From: an uncultured Ruminococcus sp.
GTDB lineage: Bacteria > Bacillota > Clostridia > Oscillospirales > Ruminococcaceae
Assembly (NCBI GenBank): GCA_947177345.1
Contig: CAMWUB010000023.1
Location: forward strand, 1-11,660
Direction of reading: 5' to 3'
DNA: 11,660 nt
In this document: piece by piece, positions 5,792-11,660 of the stretch
How the letters are laid out: every line of letters starts with the position of its first letter
How positions within the stretch are numbered: position 1 is the first letter of the stretch
Position numbers and translations under genes: made by a program
The notes under the pieces: model-generated
Databases searched by the model: none
Told to the model about the DNA's origin: nothing
The model's input: the letters and a program-made list of their open reading frames with translations, nothing else

Positions 5792-6062
5792 CAATCAGAT
5801 AGCAATACGTCTGCACAGTTCGGGTAATTTTTACGCAGAAGATATGCAGGAAATCAAACAGAAAGTAGGTGAATTATGGCAGTTACTTCTATCCATTCAA
5901 TCAGAGCAACAGTCGGCAGTGCAATCCGATACATCATTGACCCGGATAAGACCGTCAACGGACTATATGTTTCGTCTTATCTCTGCCGAACCAATTCAAG
6001 AGGAGCAGCAGAGGATTTCACCCATATGCGAAAAAACGGAACAGGACGGACAGAAGTCTTAG
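5757..6062 (+). pseudogene. mobC: N-terminally truncated mobC-type relaxosome accessory gene
   Basis: From 5757 the frame reads a few junction residues and then LIGNNINQIAIRLHSSG and FYAEDMQEIKQKVGELWQLL, the conserved C-terminal half of MobC-family proteins, which help the relaxase open oriT. Complete MobC proteins are typically over 100 residues and begin with a ribbon-helix-helix and a long helix; both are missing here because the sequence is cut at the inverted repeat at 5747-5785. The frame then runs 187 bases into the relaxase gene before stopping at 6062; that overlapping tail is probably not meaningful. The oriT, normally upstream of mobC, is not seen and was probably lost with the N-terminus. 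Confidence 0.65.
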
Positions 6063-7111
6063 CACAGCACATAATCCAGTCATTCAAGCCGGGCGAAATT
6101 ACTCCCGAAAAAGCGCTTGAAATAGGCGAGGAGTTATGCGACAGATTTCTGAAAGGCGAATATCAGTATGTGCTTGCCGTCCACACCGACCACGAACATA
6201 TCCATTGTCATATCATTTTAAACAACATAAATCTCTACACGAATCGTTCTTTTGAGACCGAAGAAAATCAGGGAAAAAAGTCTGAAAGAGCGTGGGCAAA
6301 ACTCCGCAGTATCTCTGACGAAATCTGTCGTGAACACGGCTTGTCAGTTATCGAAGAACCACAGAAAAATACGGGAATTTCCCATTTTGAGCATGATATG
6401 CAGAAAGAGGGTAAATCGTGGAAAGATAAACTCCGTGCGAAAATCGCTGAAATCGCATATTACAGTCAAAATCTTGATGACTTTTTCAGGAATTGCACAG
6501 ACAGCGGAATAGAGTACGTTTACAAGCCGAACAACAAGTACAAGCTGAAATTCCGTATGCAAGGACAGGAGCGTTTTACACGAGCTGAAACTCTGGGTGA
6601 GGAATACACAGCAGAACGTATTTCAGAGCAGATTGAACAAATCCAAAAACTGCATACAAGAATACACAACATAACTGAAATTCCCGAAATTAAGCCGATT
6701 GAAAAGAAAGAAGATAAATGGGCGAATATTCGTGGTATGCAGAATGCCGATGTGATAATTGCGGAACTTGAATCGGCAGGTGTGGAATCGCTGAATGTTC
6801 TCAAATCGTTTATGTGGAATGTTCACCATGATGATGACCACACAGATGAACTTGCATCACTCCAAAAGAAAATCAAGGCAGTTGATGGTCTTATTGCTAA
6901 AATCAAGCATCTTGATGAAATCGCACAGGTTTACAAGGAGTACAAGGGCTTGAAAGGATTCAGGCAGAGCCGTTTCAGGAAGAAAAACGCTGCTCAGAAA
7001 TATACCAAGCAGGTGAAAAAATATCTTGATGCGCAGTATATGAAACGTGAACGAGAACGCAGTCAGCAACGGTCTTATTCACAGCAGAAAAAGAAAAGTG
7101 AACTTGAATAG
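5876..7111 (+). CDS. MOBP-type relaxase/mobilization nuclease
   Basis: A 411-residue relaxase (Relaxase/VirD2-like nuclease domain, PF03432 type). Near the start AIRYIIDPDKT contains the presumed catalytic Tyr19, which nicks oriT and stays bound to the 5' end. The metal-binding three-histidine motif is HEHIHCH (His109, His111, His113), followed by IILNNIN. The first 200 residues are the nuclease; the C-terminal part is Lys/Glu-rich and helical, ending in a basic tail. The length is near the low end for the family but the ending looks natural. A modest AGGTG precedes the ATG. It lies in the classical mobC-relaxase order. The upstream truncation probably makes the module non-functional in cis, although the enzyme itself appears intact. 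Confidence 0.93.
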   Translation: MAVTSIHSIRATVGSAIRYIIDPDKTVNGLYVSSYLCRTNSRGAAEDFTHMRKNGTGRTEVLAQHIIQSFKPGEITPEKALEIGEELCDRFLKGEYQYVLAVHTDHEHIHCHIILNNINLYTNRSFETEENQGKKSERAWAKLRSISDEICREHGLSVIEEPQKNTGISHFEHDMQKEGKSWKDKLRAKIAEIAYYSQNLDDFFRNCTDSGIEYVYKPNNKYKLKFRMQGQERFTRAETLGEEYTAERISEQIEQIQKLHTRIHNITEIPEIKPIEKKEDKWANIRGMQNADVIIAELESAGVESLNVLKSFMWNVHHDDDHTDELASLQKKIKAVDGLIAKIKHLDEIAQVYKEYKGLKGFRQSRFRKKNAAQKYTKQVKKYLDAQYMKRERERSQQRSYSQQKKKSELE

Positions 7112-7123
7112 GAGATAATAATT

Positions 7124-7375
7124 ATGGAGAAAGAATTACTGAAACAGCGACAGCGTGAGGGTATCGAGATTGCCAAGTCGCAGGGCAAGTACAAGGGCAG
7201 AAAACCTATTCCGATTGATTGGACGAAGTTCGGTCAGCTTTATGAGGAGTGGAAGTTGAAGAAAATCACGGCAAGGGATTTTATGCGAAGAATGGATTTG
7301 TCAGCAACTACTTTCTACCGTTGTGTCAATAAATATGAAGCCCGAAACGGAATCACCAAGCAAACTATCGCTTAA
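7124..7375 (+). CDS. Orphan C-terminal domain of a serine recombinase/resolvase
   Basis: An 83-residue protein matching only the C-terminus of small serine recombinases. It begins with the end of the long E-helix (MEKELLKQRQREGIEIAK), then the GKYKGRKPI linker, then a resolvase-type helix-turn-helix (KKITARDFMRRMDLSATTFYR, about 47-67). The catalytic domain of about 130 residues, including the active serine, is absent, and upstream codons do not resemble it. Yet an AGGAG site overlaps the relaxase stop (7110-7114, 9-base spacing), so it is well placed for translation as a separate DNA-binding protein. It may be a gene remnant or a retained DNA-binding regulator of the mobilization operon. Confidence 0.75.
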   Translation: MEKELLKQRQREGIEIAKSQGKYKGRKPIPIDWTKFGQLYEEWKLKKITARDFMRRMDLSATTFYRCVNKYEARNGITKQTIA

Positions 7376-7455
7376 CCTTAACAAACGAACGAAAAAGCCC
7401 ATCAAAGCCGTCCAAGCCTGCAGAGTTGAAAACTAACCGCTGAAAAAGAAAAGCC

Positions 7456-7484
7456 CTCAGAAACGCTTACAGAGCGTTTCCGAG
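7456..7484. repeat. Long hairpin downstream of the mobilization module
   Basis: CTC-A-GAAACGCT (7456-7467) pairs with AGCGTTTC-C-GAG (7473-7484) around the loop TACAG, giving eleven pairs with one A/C mismatch. No T-run follows, so a simple terminator is unlikely. A second short repeat, ATTATG-N8-CATAAT, is at 7503-7522. The 207-base gap between 7375 and 7583 holds no gene that I can support; these structures may be element-end or attachment features. Confidence 0.45.
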
Positions 7485-7582
7485 AGCTTGCGAATGGTGC
7501 TTATTATGGATTGTAACATAATTTTGATTTTTACTGATGAAGAACGGAATAGGGGGTATGTTAACAAAATTATCTTGTTTAT

Positions 7583-8302
7583 TCAGCTATTGTTGTTATA
7601 AGTATGGTTTGCAATGTTAGAATAATTGCTATAGTCGCTCCAGTAATCCGGATACGGAGATTGAATAAAATCTAATCTATACATACTGTCTAAAGAATTT
7701 TTTGCGTTAATAGCCATATCATTTAAGAGAATATTTCCGTTTTCATTGACTATTATGTAAATGTACTCACCATATGCTCCGTTCTTATCCTTATAAATAC
7801 CCTTTGCTATTGCTTTTCCATTATCAAAATCCAATGCAGTTAAATCAAAATGTGTATCATTAGAGTATGATATTGATTCAATAACAGAGTTATTAACTGA
7901 ATACTCTATATATTTGCATAACGAGTCGTATTGAACAAAATCACTGAAATCCGTTTCCCCAATGTTATTATACATTCTTGCCCATTTATGACACATATCG
8001 TCGCAGAATGCCTGTATTGTATCTTTGTCTTCAACAGAAAGAAAATCTGCATTTATGGTACTATAAGTACTTATTTCTTTAGTTGATTCAACTAATGTTT
8101 CAGAAATCTTTGGTTCAAAACCAATCATTAATTCATTATCCTCAGATTCCGATTGGAATTCACTGCTTTGTGATGCTTCAGTTAAATTTTGAGCCGAATA
8201 ACTTTTACTTGATGATTCCTGTGATGAATTGCTACACGAAGGAAATACAACTAAAGTTAATGCTACAGAAACTGTACAAAAGAACTTACGCATAATATCC
8301 AT
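7583..8302 (-). CDS. Putative secreted lipoprotein of unknown function
   Basis: About 239 residues. A basic n-region (MRK) and hydrophobic stretch lead to a lipobox-like FPSC; that cysteine would be lipid-modified and anchor the protein outside the membrane. A Ser/Glu-rich linker of about 35 residues follows, then a globular domain (from FLSVEDKDTIQAFCDDMCHKW to NILLNDMAINAK) I cannot assign. The start is uncertain: ATG 8302 (GGAG 14 bases upstream), TTG 8305, or ATG 8293, which forms ATGCGTAA over the stop of the preceding gene and would give a more typical signal peptide. All overlap the amidase gene end, so the two are translationally coupled and probably act together at the cell surface. 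Confidence 0.75.
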   Translation of the reverse strand: MDIMRKFFCTVSVALTLVVFPSCSNSSQESSSKSYSAQNLTEASQSSEFQSESEDNELMIGFEPKISETLVESTKEISTYSTINADFLSVEDKDTIQAFCDDMCHKWARMYNNIGETDFSDFVQYDSLCKYIEYSVNNSVIESISYSNDTHFDLTALDFDNGKAIAKGIYKDKNGAYGEYIYIIVNENGNILLNDMAINAKNSLDSMYRLDFIQSPYPDYWSDYSNYSNIANHTYNNNS

Positions 8303-9599
8303 CAAGTCTTAATATTCTCCTACTATGTCCTGAATAGATTTGAGATTGTCTCTTATTTAATGTATATGTTGAAGAATTTGTACGAGATGTAACACCAGCT
8401 TCTAAAGTTGTTGATGAACCACTAAGATATAAGAAACTCGTGACTACACCAGAGTGAATCCATGTTGAACCATTGTGAAATTGAATAAGATCGCCATAGG
8501 TATACGGGAAGTTACCGCTTGGTGCATATATGTTTGTATAACTCAACTCTGTAGCAACTGGCCCCTTTGTCGAATTGTTCACAATGAAGCTGTACAAATT
8601 TGTAACACCAGACCAAGAAGATGAACGATTATTAATATTCCTAAAATACCAACCTGTTCCTGAAATGCCAGAACCGCCTGTATCATAAACTGGTGCACCA
8701 CCAGCTAATATAGCGTGAGAAACAAAATTGGTACAGTCGTAATTACCCGGTATAGTAGAAAAATCATAATAACTACTAACCTGACTGGAATTTCCAGAAC
8801 TCGGATTAGTTAAACTACAATTATTTTCCGCCCAAGTAGATATGCTCGATTTGTTCAAAGAATATAATGCATTTATTGACGAAATGCCCTTATTGGACAT
8901 TGTATCAGTCATATCATTAGAATAAACCATGGTGTTTAAAGTGCTGTAGTATTCTTTCAAACTTTTGTTTTCAGCATTTTGTCTTTGTAATAATTTCTCT
9001 GAGTCTTTCGTCCAAATATCAGAATTCGGCAGTGATGCAATATCACCTCTTATGCTTATATCATACTCATCGTAAGGAATGTACCAATCTACCACCTCAT
9101 AACCATCATTATCTGAATCTTGTATCTTTATCCAGCTTTGTTCACCATATCCAGATTGAACATCTGAACCCTTATAATTAAATGTAACAACAGCATTTAT
9201 TTTAAGAACAGATGAATCGACATTATCTGATACATCAACGCAAGTAAGATTTAAATCATAATTTCGCTTATCATCTTTAGGATATGCAATAAGTTCATAA
9301 TTAGCCGCCGTAATTTTACCATCAATGTAGCTTAGAAAATACTTGTTATCTGAAAACGGAGTAAAATCATAGCTGATATATTGATCTTTGGCATAATAAT
9401 ATCCGTAAAGGAATTCTTTTGCTACATCGATTTTCTTATCCTGCTCATAGCTTATGGATGTTTCTGCTATCAGCCCATCATTATTTTCAACGGGATTCGA
9501 GTAATCGATTGCATACGCCAAACCATTAGTTGCGCTTACACTTGATAAAAGTGCCATGGACACCATTGATGCCAGCATATTTTTCATTGATTTTCTCAT
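8286..9599 (-). CDS. Secreted Amidase_6-type cysteine hydrolase
   Basis: A 437-residue exported protein. Residues 1-30 form a signal peptide ending AYA. Residues 50-200 are a domain of unknown type, and 240-437 form an Amidase_6-like (NlpC/P60-related) domain: AENN, then YDCTNFVSHAILAGGAP with presumed nucleophile Cys289, WYFRN and SWSGVTNLYSF, then GDLIQFHNGSTWIHSGVV with His382, and a C-terminal SGHSRRILRL. Such domains hydrolyse amide bonds in peptidoglycan peptides or other substrates; the substrate here is unknown. AAGGAG at 9608-9613 supports the ATG. It lies downstream of the agr peptide genes in the same direction and overlaps the following lipoprotein gene, making it a candidate quorum-regulated effector. 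Confidence 0.85.
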   Translation of the reverse strand: MRKSMKNMLASMVSMALLSSVSATNGLAYAIDYSNPVENNDGLIAETSISYEQDKKIDVAKEFLYGYYYAKDQYISYDFTPFSDNKYFLSYIDGKITAANYELIAYPKDDKRNYDLNLTCVDVSDNVDSSVLKINAVVTFNYKGSDVQSGYGEQSWIKIQDSDNDGYEVVDWYIPYDEYDISIRGDIASLPNSDIWTKDSEKLLQRQNAENKSLKEYYSTLNTMVYSNDMTDTMSNKGISSINALYSLNKSSISTWAENNCSLTNPSSGNSSQVSSYYDFSTIPGNYDCTNFVSHAILAGGAPVYDTGGSGISGTGWYFRNINNRSSSWSGVTNLYSFIVNNSTKGPVATELSYTNIYAPSGNFPYTYGDLIQFHNGSTWIHSGVVTSFLYLSGSSTTLEAGVTSRTNSSTYTLNKRQSQIYSGHSRRILRLDGYYA

Positions 9600-9654
9600 A
9601 ATATAATCTCCTTCTAATTTGAGTAAATCGGCTTTTTTTATTATGTTTTTGAAA

Positions 9655-9795
9655 TCAGTCTAAGCTCATTCTACTCAACAGGCTGTACAACCAGTGAGAA
9701 CAAATACTTTGAACAGATGTGGTTACTACCACCAAAGCGAGAGCTTTCAGTACAGTAGAAACGCTTTTTTTGCAAAACTTACCAGTATTTCACTA
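9655..9795 (-). pseudogene. Decayed copy of agrD2 (cyclic lactone peptide precursor)
   Basis: On the minus strand a frame reads STVLKALALVVVTTSVQSICSHW, closely matching STALAALALVVATTSVSSACYHW of the intact peptide gene upstream. One base is then missing near 9689, shifting the frame. In the restored frame VQPVE is followed by a TAG (9671-9673) and then NELR, matching GQPIEPEELR. No start codon or ribosome site remains in frame. This is a clear pseudogene from a duplicated peptide gene. Confidence 0.8.
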
Positions 9796-9800
9796 CATTT

Positions 9801-9890
9801 TCTTTCAAACAGATCTTACAAATCAGGCTCTTCTTGCTGATTAAAAGTAATAACACAAGCACTGTCTTCTTTCACTATTTCCCTATCCAT
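9801..9890 (-). pseudogene. Decayed copy of agrD1 (cyclic lactone peptide precursor)
   Basis: The minus strand reads DSACVITFNQQEEPDL, a TAA stop (9816-9818), then DLFER. This matches GSVCGITFYQPKEPDLHELFER of the intact first peptide gene. The hydrophobic leader is gone: only nine codons from an ATG at 9890 precede the core, and upstream sequence aligns only partly. Both order and spacing to the decayed agrD2 copy match the intact pair, so the two were duplicated together. Confidence 0.78.
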
Positions 9891-9958
9891 AGAATATTGG
9901 TGTTTTTTTCTGCGTTTCTGTTAAACTGGGGAATCTGTTTCATTTTTTCAATTTTCTG

Positions 9959-10114
9959 TTACTTGTTATTCACATAATTCCTCAGTTCCTCCGGCTCAAT
10001 AGGCTGTCCAAACCAGTGATAACAAGCACTTGAAACAGAAGTTGTTGCCACAACAAGTGCGAGGGCAGCTAATGCTGTAGAAGCCTTTGTTATAAAGTTT
10101 ATAAGCTTTTTCAT
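9959..10114 (-). CDS. agrD: AgrD-type cyclic lactone autoinducer precursor (peptide 2)
   Basis: A 51-residue precursor. The N-terminal part is an amphipathic/hydrophobic helix (about 1-28, ALALVVATTSV) that would hold it at the membrane. The signal core is Cys31 in ACYHWF, followed by the conserved acidic tail GQPIEPEELRNYVNNK. By analogy with known AgrD peptides, AgrB cuts after the ring-closing residue and joins it to Cys31, giving a five-residue thiolactone CYHWF with a short N-terminal tail. The ATG has AAGGAGGG at 10122-10129 and overlaps the stop of peptide 1 by ATGA (10111-10114). Gene identity is secure; the exact mature peptide is inferred. Confidence 0.9.
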   Translation of the reverse strand: MKKLINFITKASTALAALALVVATTSVSSACYHWFGQPIEPEELRNYVNNK

Positions 10115-10287
10115 TTCAAATCCCTCCTTTCAAATAACTCATGCAAATCTGGTTCTTTCGGCTGATAAAATGTGATACCACAAACGCTGCCGTTTGAGAT
10201 ATACATAGCAATCTTTACAAGAGCAAGAATTACAATTGCTAGAATACTCAGCTTTTCTCTTTCCTTGTCATCGTTTACTGTTATCAC
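10111..10287 (-). CDS. agrD: AgrD-type cyclic lactone autoinducer precursor (peptide 1)
   Basis: A 58-residue frame starting with GTG at 10287, which overlaps the agrB stop as GTGA (10284-10287). The product has a charged start, a hydrophobic helix at about 13-30 (LSILAIVILALVKIAMYI), then SVCGITF with Cys36 and a tail YQPKEPDLHELFERR. Core and tail follow the AgrD plan (cysteine, five-residue ring ending Phe, then xQPxEPxxL). The GTG lies almost on top of its own GGGGG sequence, so initiation probably depends on ribosomes finishing agrB. The gene is followed by peptide 2 through an ATGA overlap. It differs clearly from peptide 2, so the operon would yield two different signals. It is short and GTG-started, hence easily overlooked. 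Confidence 0.82.
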   Translation of the reverse strand: MITVNDDKEREKLSILAIVILALVKIAMYISNGSVCGITFYQPKEPDLHELFERRDLK

Positions 10288-10856
10288 CCCCTATTCAAGA
10301 AGCGACCGAGTAGAGCAGCAATTGCTGACAGCAGTATTCCGCTTGATACATAAAGACTTAATTTGTGATATTGAAATACAAGCAAAACCACTACAGCGGT
10401 GGTCAGGGTAACAGCAAGAATACTACTTTTCCTTCTTAGATTAATACCCTTTTCCTTAGACATCGGTTTATTAGGATGCGGAACGGGAGCAAAACAGAAA
10501 ATGATTGGCAGAGCTAATGCTACAAAGGCAATACTGTAAATATGAGTATATTCAGATATATTGCAAATACCATAAGAGAAAACCAGCATTACAATAACAA
10601 GCGTGAACATACAGCTTAAATGGCTGTTTGCGTGATAACCACCTACAAATCTTCTCAGTCCCATAAATACGGTAACAAATACTATAACTGCAGGCAGCGT
10701 ATGAGAAAACAGAGCAATCAGCAGAACAATAATGGTGTTCAGCACATCTGAAATCAGCAGTTCCAAACCATAAACATATATTATTTCTTTGGATTCCTCA
10801 GTTATTTTCTGAATTACAAAAAAATGTGCTATATTTTTTGCAAGTTTTGAAATCAT
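10284..10856 (-). CDS. agrB: AgrB, peptide-processing membrane protease
   Basis: About 190 residues from the ATG at 10856, preceded by AGGAAGTG (10865-10872). Four to six hydrophobic segments span the protein. The AgrB signature RRFVGGYHANSHLSC holds the catalytic His (75 in this numbering) and Cys (82). AgrB is a membrane cysteine protease that removes the C-terminal tail of AgrD and forms the thiolactone. The reading frame is open further upstream to 10907, but that stretch carries the promoter (TTGAAA-N17-TATGAT), so translation from there is not expected. The gene leads directly into two AgrD genes through a GTGA overlap. Length and motifs agree with the family. Confidence 0.93.
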   Translation of the reverse strand: MISKLAKNIAHFFVIQKITEESKEIIYVYGLELLISDVLNTIIVLLIALFSHTLPAVIVFVTVFMGLRRFVGGYHANSHLSCMFTLVIVMLVFSYGICNISEYTHIYSIAFVALALPIIFCFAPVPHPNKPMSKEKGINLRRKSSILAVTLTTAVVVLLVFQYHKLSLYVSSGILLSAIAALLGRFLNRG

Positions 10857-10878
10857 TTCTAAATCACTTCCTGCAAAA

Positions 10879-10907
10879 ATCATAGCACATAATGGAAATA
10901 TTTTCAA
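10879..10907 (-). promoter_or_regulatory. Promoter of the agrB-agrD1-agrD2 operon
   Basis: On the minus strand TTGAAA (10902-10907) and TATGAT (10879-10884) are 17 bp apart. Transcription would start near 10872, so the leader is only about 16 nt and begins close to the agrB ribosome site. This fixes the agrB start at 10856. Confidence 0.6.
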
Positions 10908-10915
10908 TAGGTTTT

Positions 10916-10937
10916 ACACAAAAGTGTCACCAAGTGT
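10916..10937. promoter_or_regulatory. Candidate AgrA-type activator site
   Basis: AAGTGT occurs at 10922-10927 and 10932-10937, exactly 10 bp apart, and ACAC-AAAA-GTGT (10916-10927) is a palindrome. The cluster lies 9-30 bp upstream of the -35 of the agrB promoter, where an activator would bind. The repeats are seen; the assignment to an AgrA-like regulator is inference. Confidence 0.35.
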
Positions 10938-10980
10938 ACTTAAATGCCGTTTTCTTGTACCGAAAAGCAAATAATTAAAA

Positions 10981-11660
10981 TTATAAATAATTAGGAATCA
11001 TAATATTCAGATTAAATATTCCGTCATCATAATCATATTTCATATGACCTTCAAGTCGCTCAACTGATGACTTTATACTGCTCATTCCTATGCCGTGAAG
11101 TCCTTTTTCTTTCTTTGTAGATGATAATACAGCAGTATTTACTTCATTGGATGTGTTTGTAATAACAAGAAAAAGTTTCTCCCGGTCTTCTGATATGCTA
11201 AGACATATATGTTTATCAGGAGCATCAGACCTCTGGCAACCTTCAATAGCATTATCAAGTCCGTTTCCGATAATACGGCATAGCTCTAATTCATCTGCTT
11301 TAATGCTCGTTACGATATTAACTTTACAAATAAATTCAATATTATATGTCTGAGCGAGTGAACCTTTGATATTTACGATTGAATCAACAGCATTATTTCC
11401 GGTATAACATAGTCTATTTGCAAGCCGTACAAATGAATTTAGCTTTACGAGGTATTCTTTAGCTGAAGCTATGTCATCATTCTCTAACATATCTTTCAGA
11501 ACTGAAAATTGATTTTCTATATCGTGCTTAAACTCCCTTACCTGCTTGTAAGATAAGGTAAGAAGTTTGTAATTCTCCTGCTCTTGCAGTTTTAGGGTTT
11601 CAAAGTAATTTAGTTTGATTTTATCTTCATAGCTTTCAAAGAAATTAAACATCGCAATAT
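10981..11660 (-). CDS. agrC: AgrC-like GHKL sensor histidine kinase, 5' part outside the window
   Basis: The C-terminal 226 residues of a kinase; the frame is open through the right edge (codons for IA precede the first internal Met), so the membrane sensor domain is beyond the window. A coiled region ends in VREFKHDIENQFSVLKDML, with the phospho-acceptor His in the HDIxNQ form typical of AgrC-type (HPK10) kinases. The ATPase part has RIIGNGLDNAIEGC (N-box) and KGLHGIGMSSIKSSVERLEG (G-box). It would detect the cyclic peptides made by AgrB and phosphorylate an AgrA-type LytTR regulator, which is not in this window and may lie upstream. It is followed by agrB after 124 bp containing the agrB promoter. 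Confidence 0.9.
   Translation of the reverse strand, partial: IAMFNFFESYEDKIKLNYFETLKLQEQENYKLLTLSYKQVREFKHDIENQFSVLKDMLENDDIASAKEYLVKLNSFVRLANRLCYTGNNAVDSIVNIKGSLAQTYNIEFICKVNIVTSIKADELELCRIIGNGLDNAIEGCQRSDAPDKHICLSISEDREKLFLVITNTSNEVNTAVLSSTKKEKGLHGIGMSSIKSSVERLEGHMKYDYDDGIFNLNIMIPNYL

Noticed and set aside
5877..6062. Tail of the mobC frame overlapping the relaxase gene
   Set aside because: It is out of frame with a strongly conserved relaxase domain and shows no recognisable motif; it is probably just an open frame without a stop.
9900..9958. Possible further peptide gene between the intact and decayed pairs
   Set aside because: No cysteine core or AgrD-type tail can be read on the minus strand here; it is likely decayed leader sequence.
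10172..10411. Plus-strand frame opposite agrB and peptide 1
   Set aside because: It is antisense to well-supported genes and has no start signal.
10857..10907. N-terminal extension of AgrB from a TTG at 10907
   Set aside because: The stretch contains a well-formed promoter and the good ribosome site lies further down before the ATG at 10856.

Overview
The window looks like chromosomal DNA of a low-G+C, Gram-positive gut or rumen type bacterium of the Clostridia, probably Ruminococcus-like. This rests on strong AGGAGG ribosome sites, a secreted ricin-type lectin protein, an agr-type quorum-sensing locus with cyclic-lactone peptides, and Firmicute-type phage and mobilization genes. The genus is inference; no rRNA or tRNA is present to confirm it.

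Left part (1-2640, minus strand). An OmpR-type response regulator and a HAMP-containing sensor kinase overlap by ATGA. They are followed after 26 bp by the 5' part of a secreted ricin-lectin-like protein that runs off the window. A good promoter (TTGTCT-N17-TATAAT) precedes the regulator, and an 11-bp direct repeat resembling a PhoP-type box lies further upstream.

Middle part (about 2770-7525) is a patchwork of mobile-element debris. It holds a short SNF2-type helicase fragment, an intact-looking IS5/IS427-type insertion sequence (two-frame transposase, A AAA AAA slippery site) and an orphan phage scaffold and major capsid pair whose next gene is cut at its start codon by the IS. Next come three small genes, one of them behind an 11-bp periodic TTTAAA array. 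The part ends with a mobilization module: a mobC stub cut at a 14-bp inverted repeat, a full MOBP-type relaxase, and the C-terminal DNA-binding piece of a serine recombinase.

Right part (7583-11660, minus strand) is an agr-like quorum-sensing locus read from right to left. It contains an AgrC-like GHKL kinase (5' end outside the window), a promoter, AgrB with its His/Cys protease motif, and two different AgrD-type peptide precursors, D1 (CGITF core) and D2 (CYHWF core). B, D1 and D2 are chained by GTGA and ATGA overlaps. Then come clear remains of a second D1-D2 pair (CVITF and CSHWL cores) with stops, a frameshift and lost leaders. A secreted Amidase_6-type cysteine hydrolase and a lipoprotein follow. 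The D2 gene and both pseudogenes are easy to miss because they are very short. AgrB probably makes two five-residue thiolactone signals. The downstream secreted hydrolase and lipoprotein are plausible outputs of the circuit, but that link is inference.
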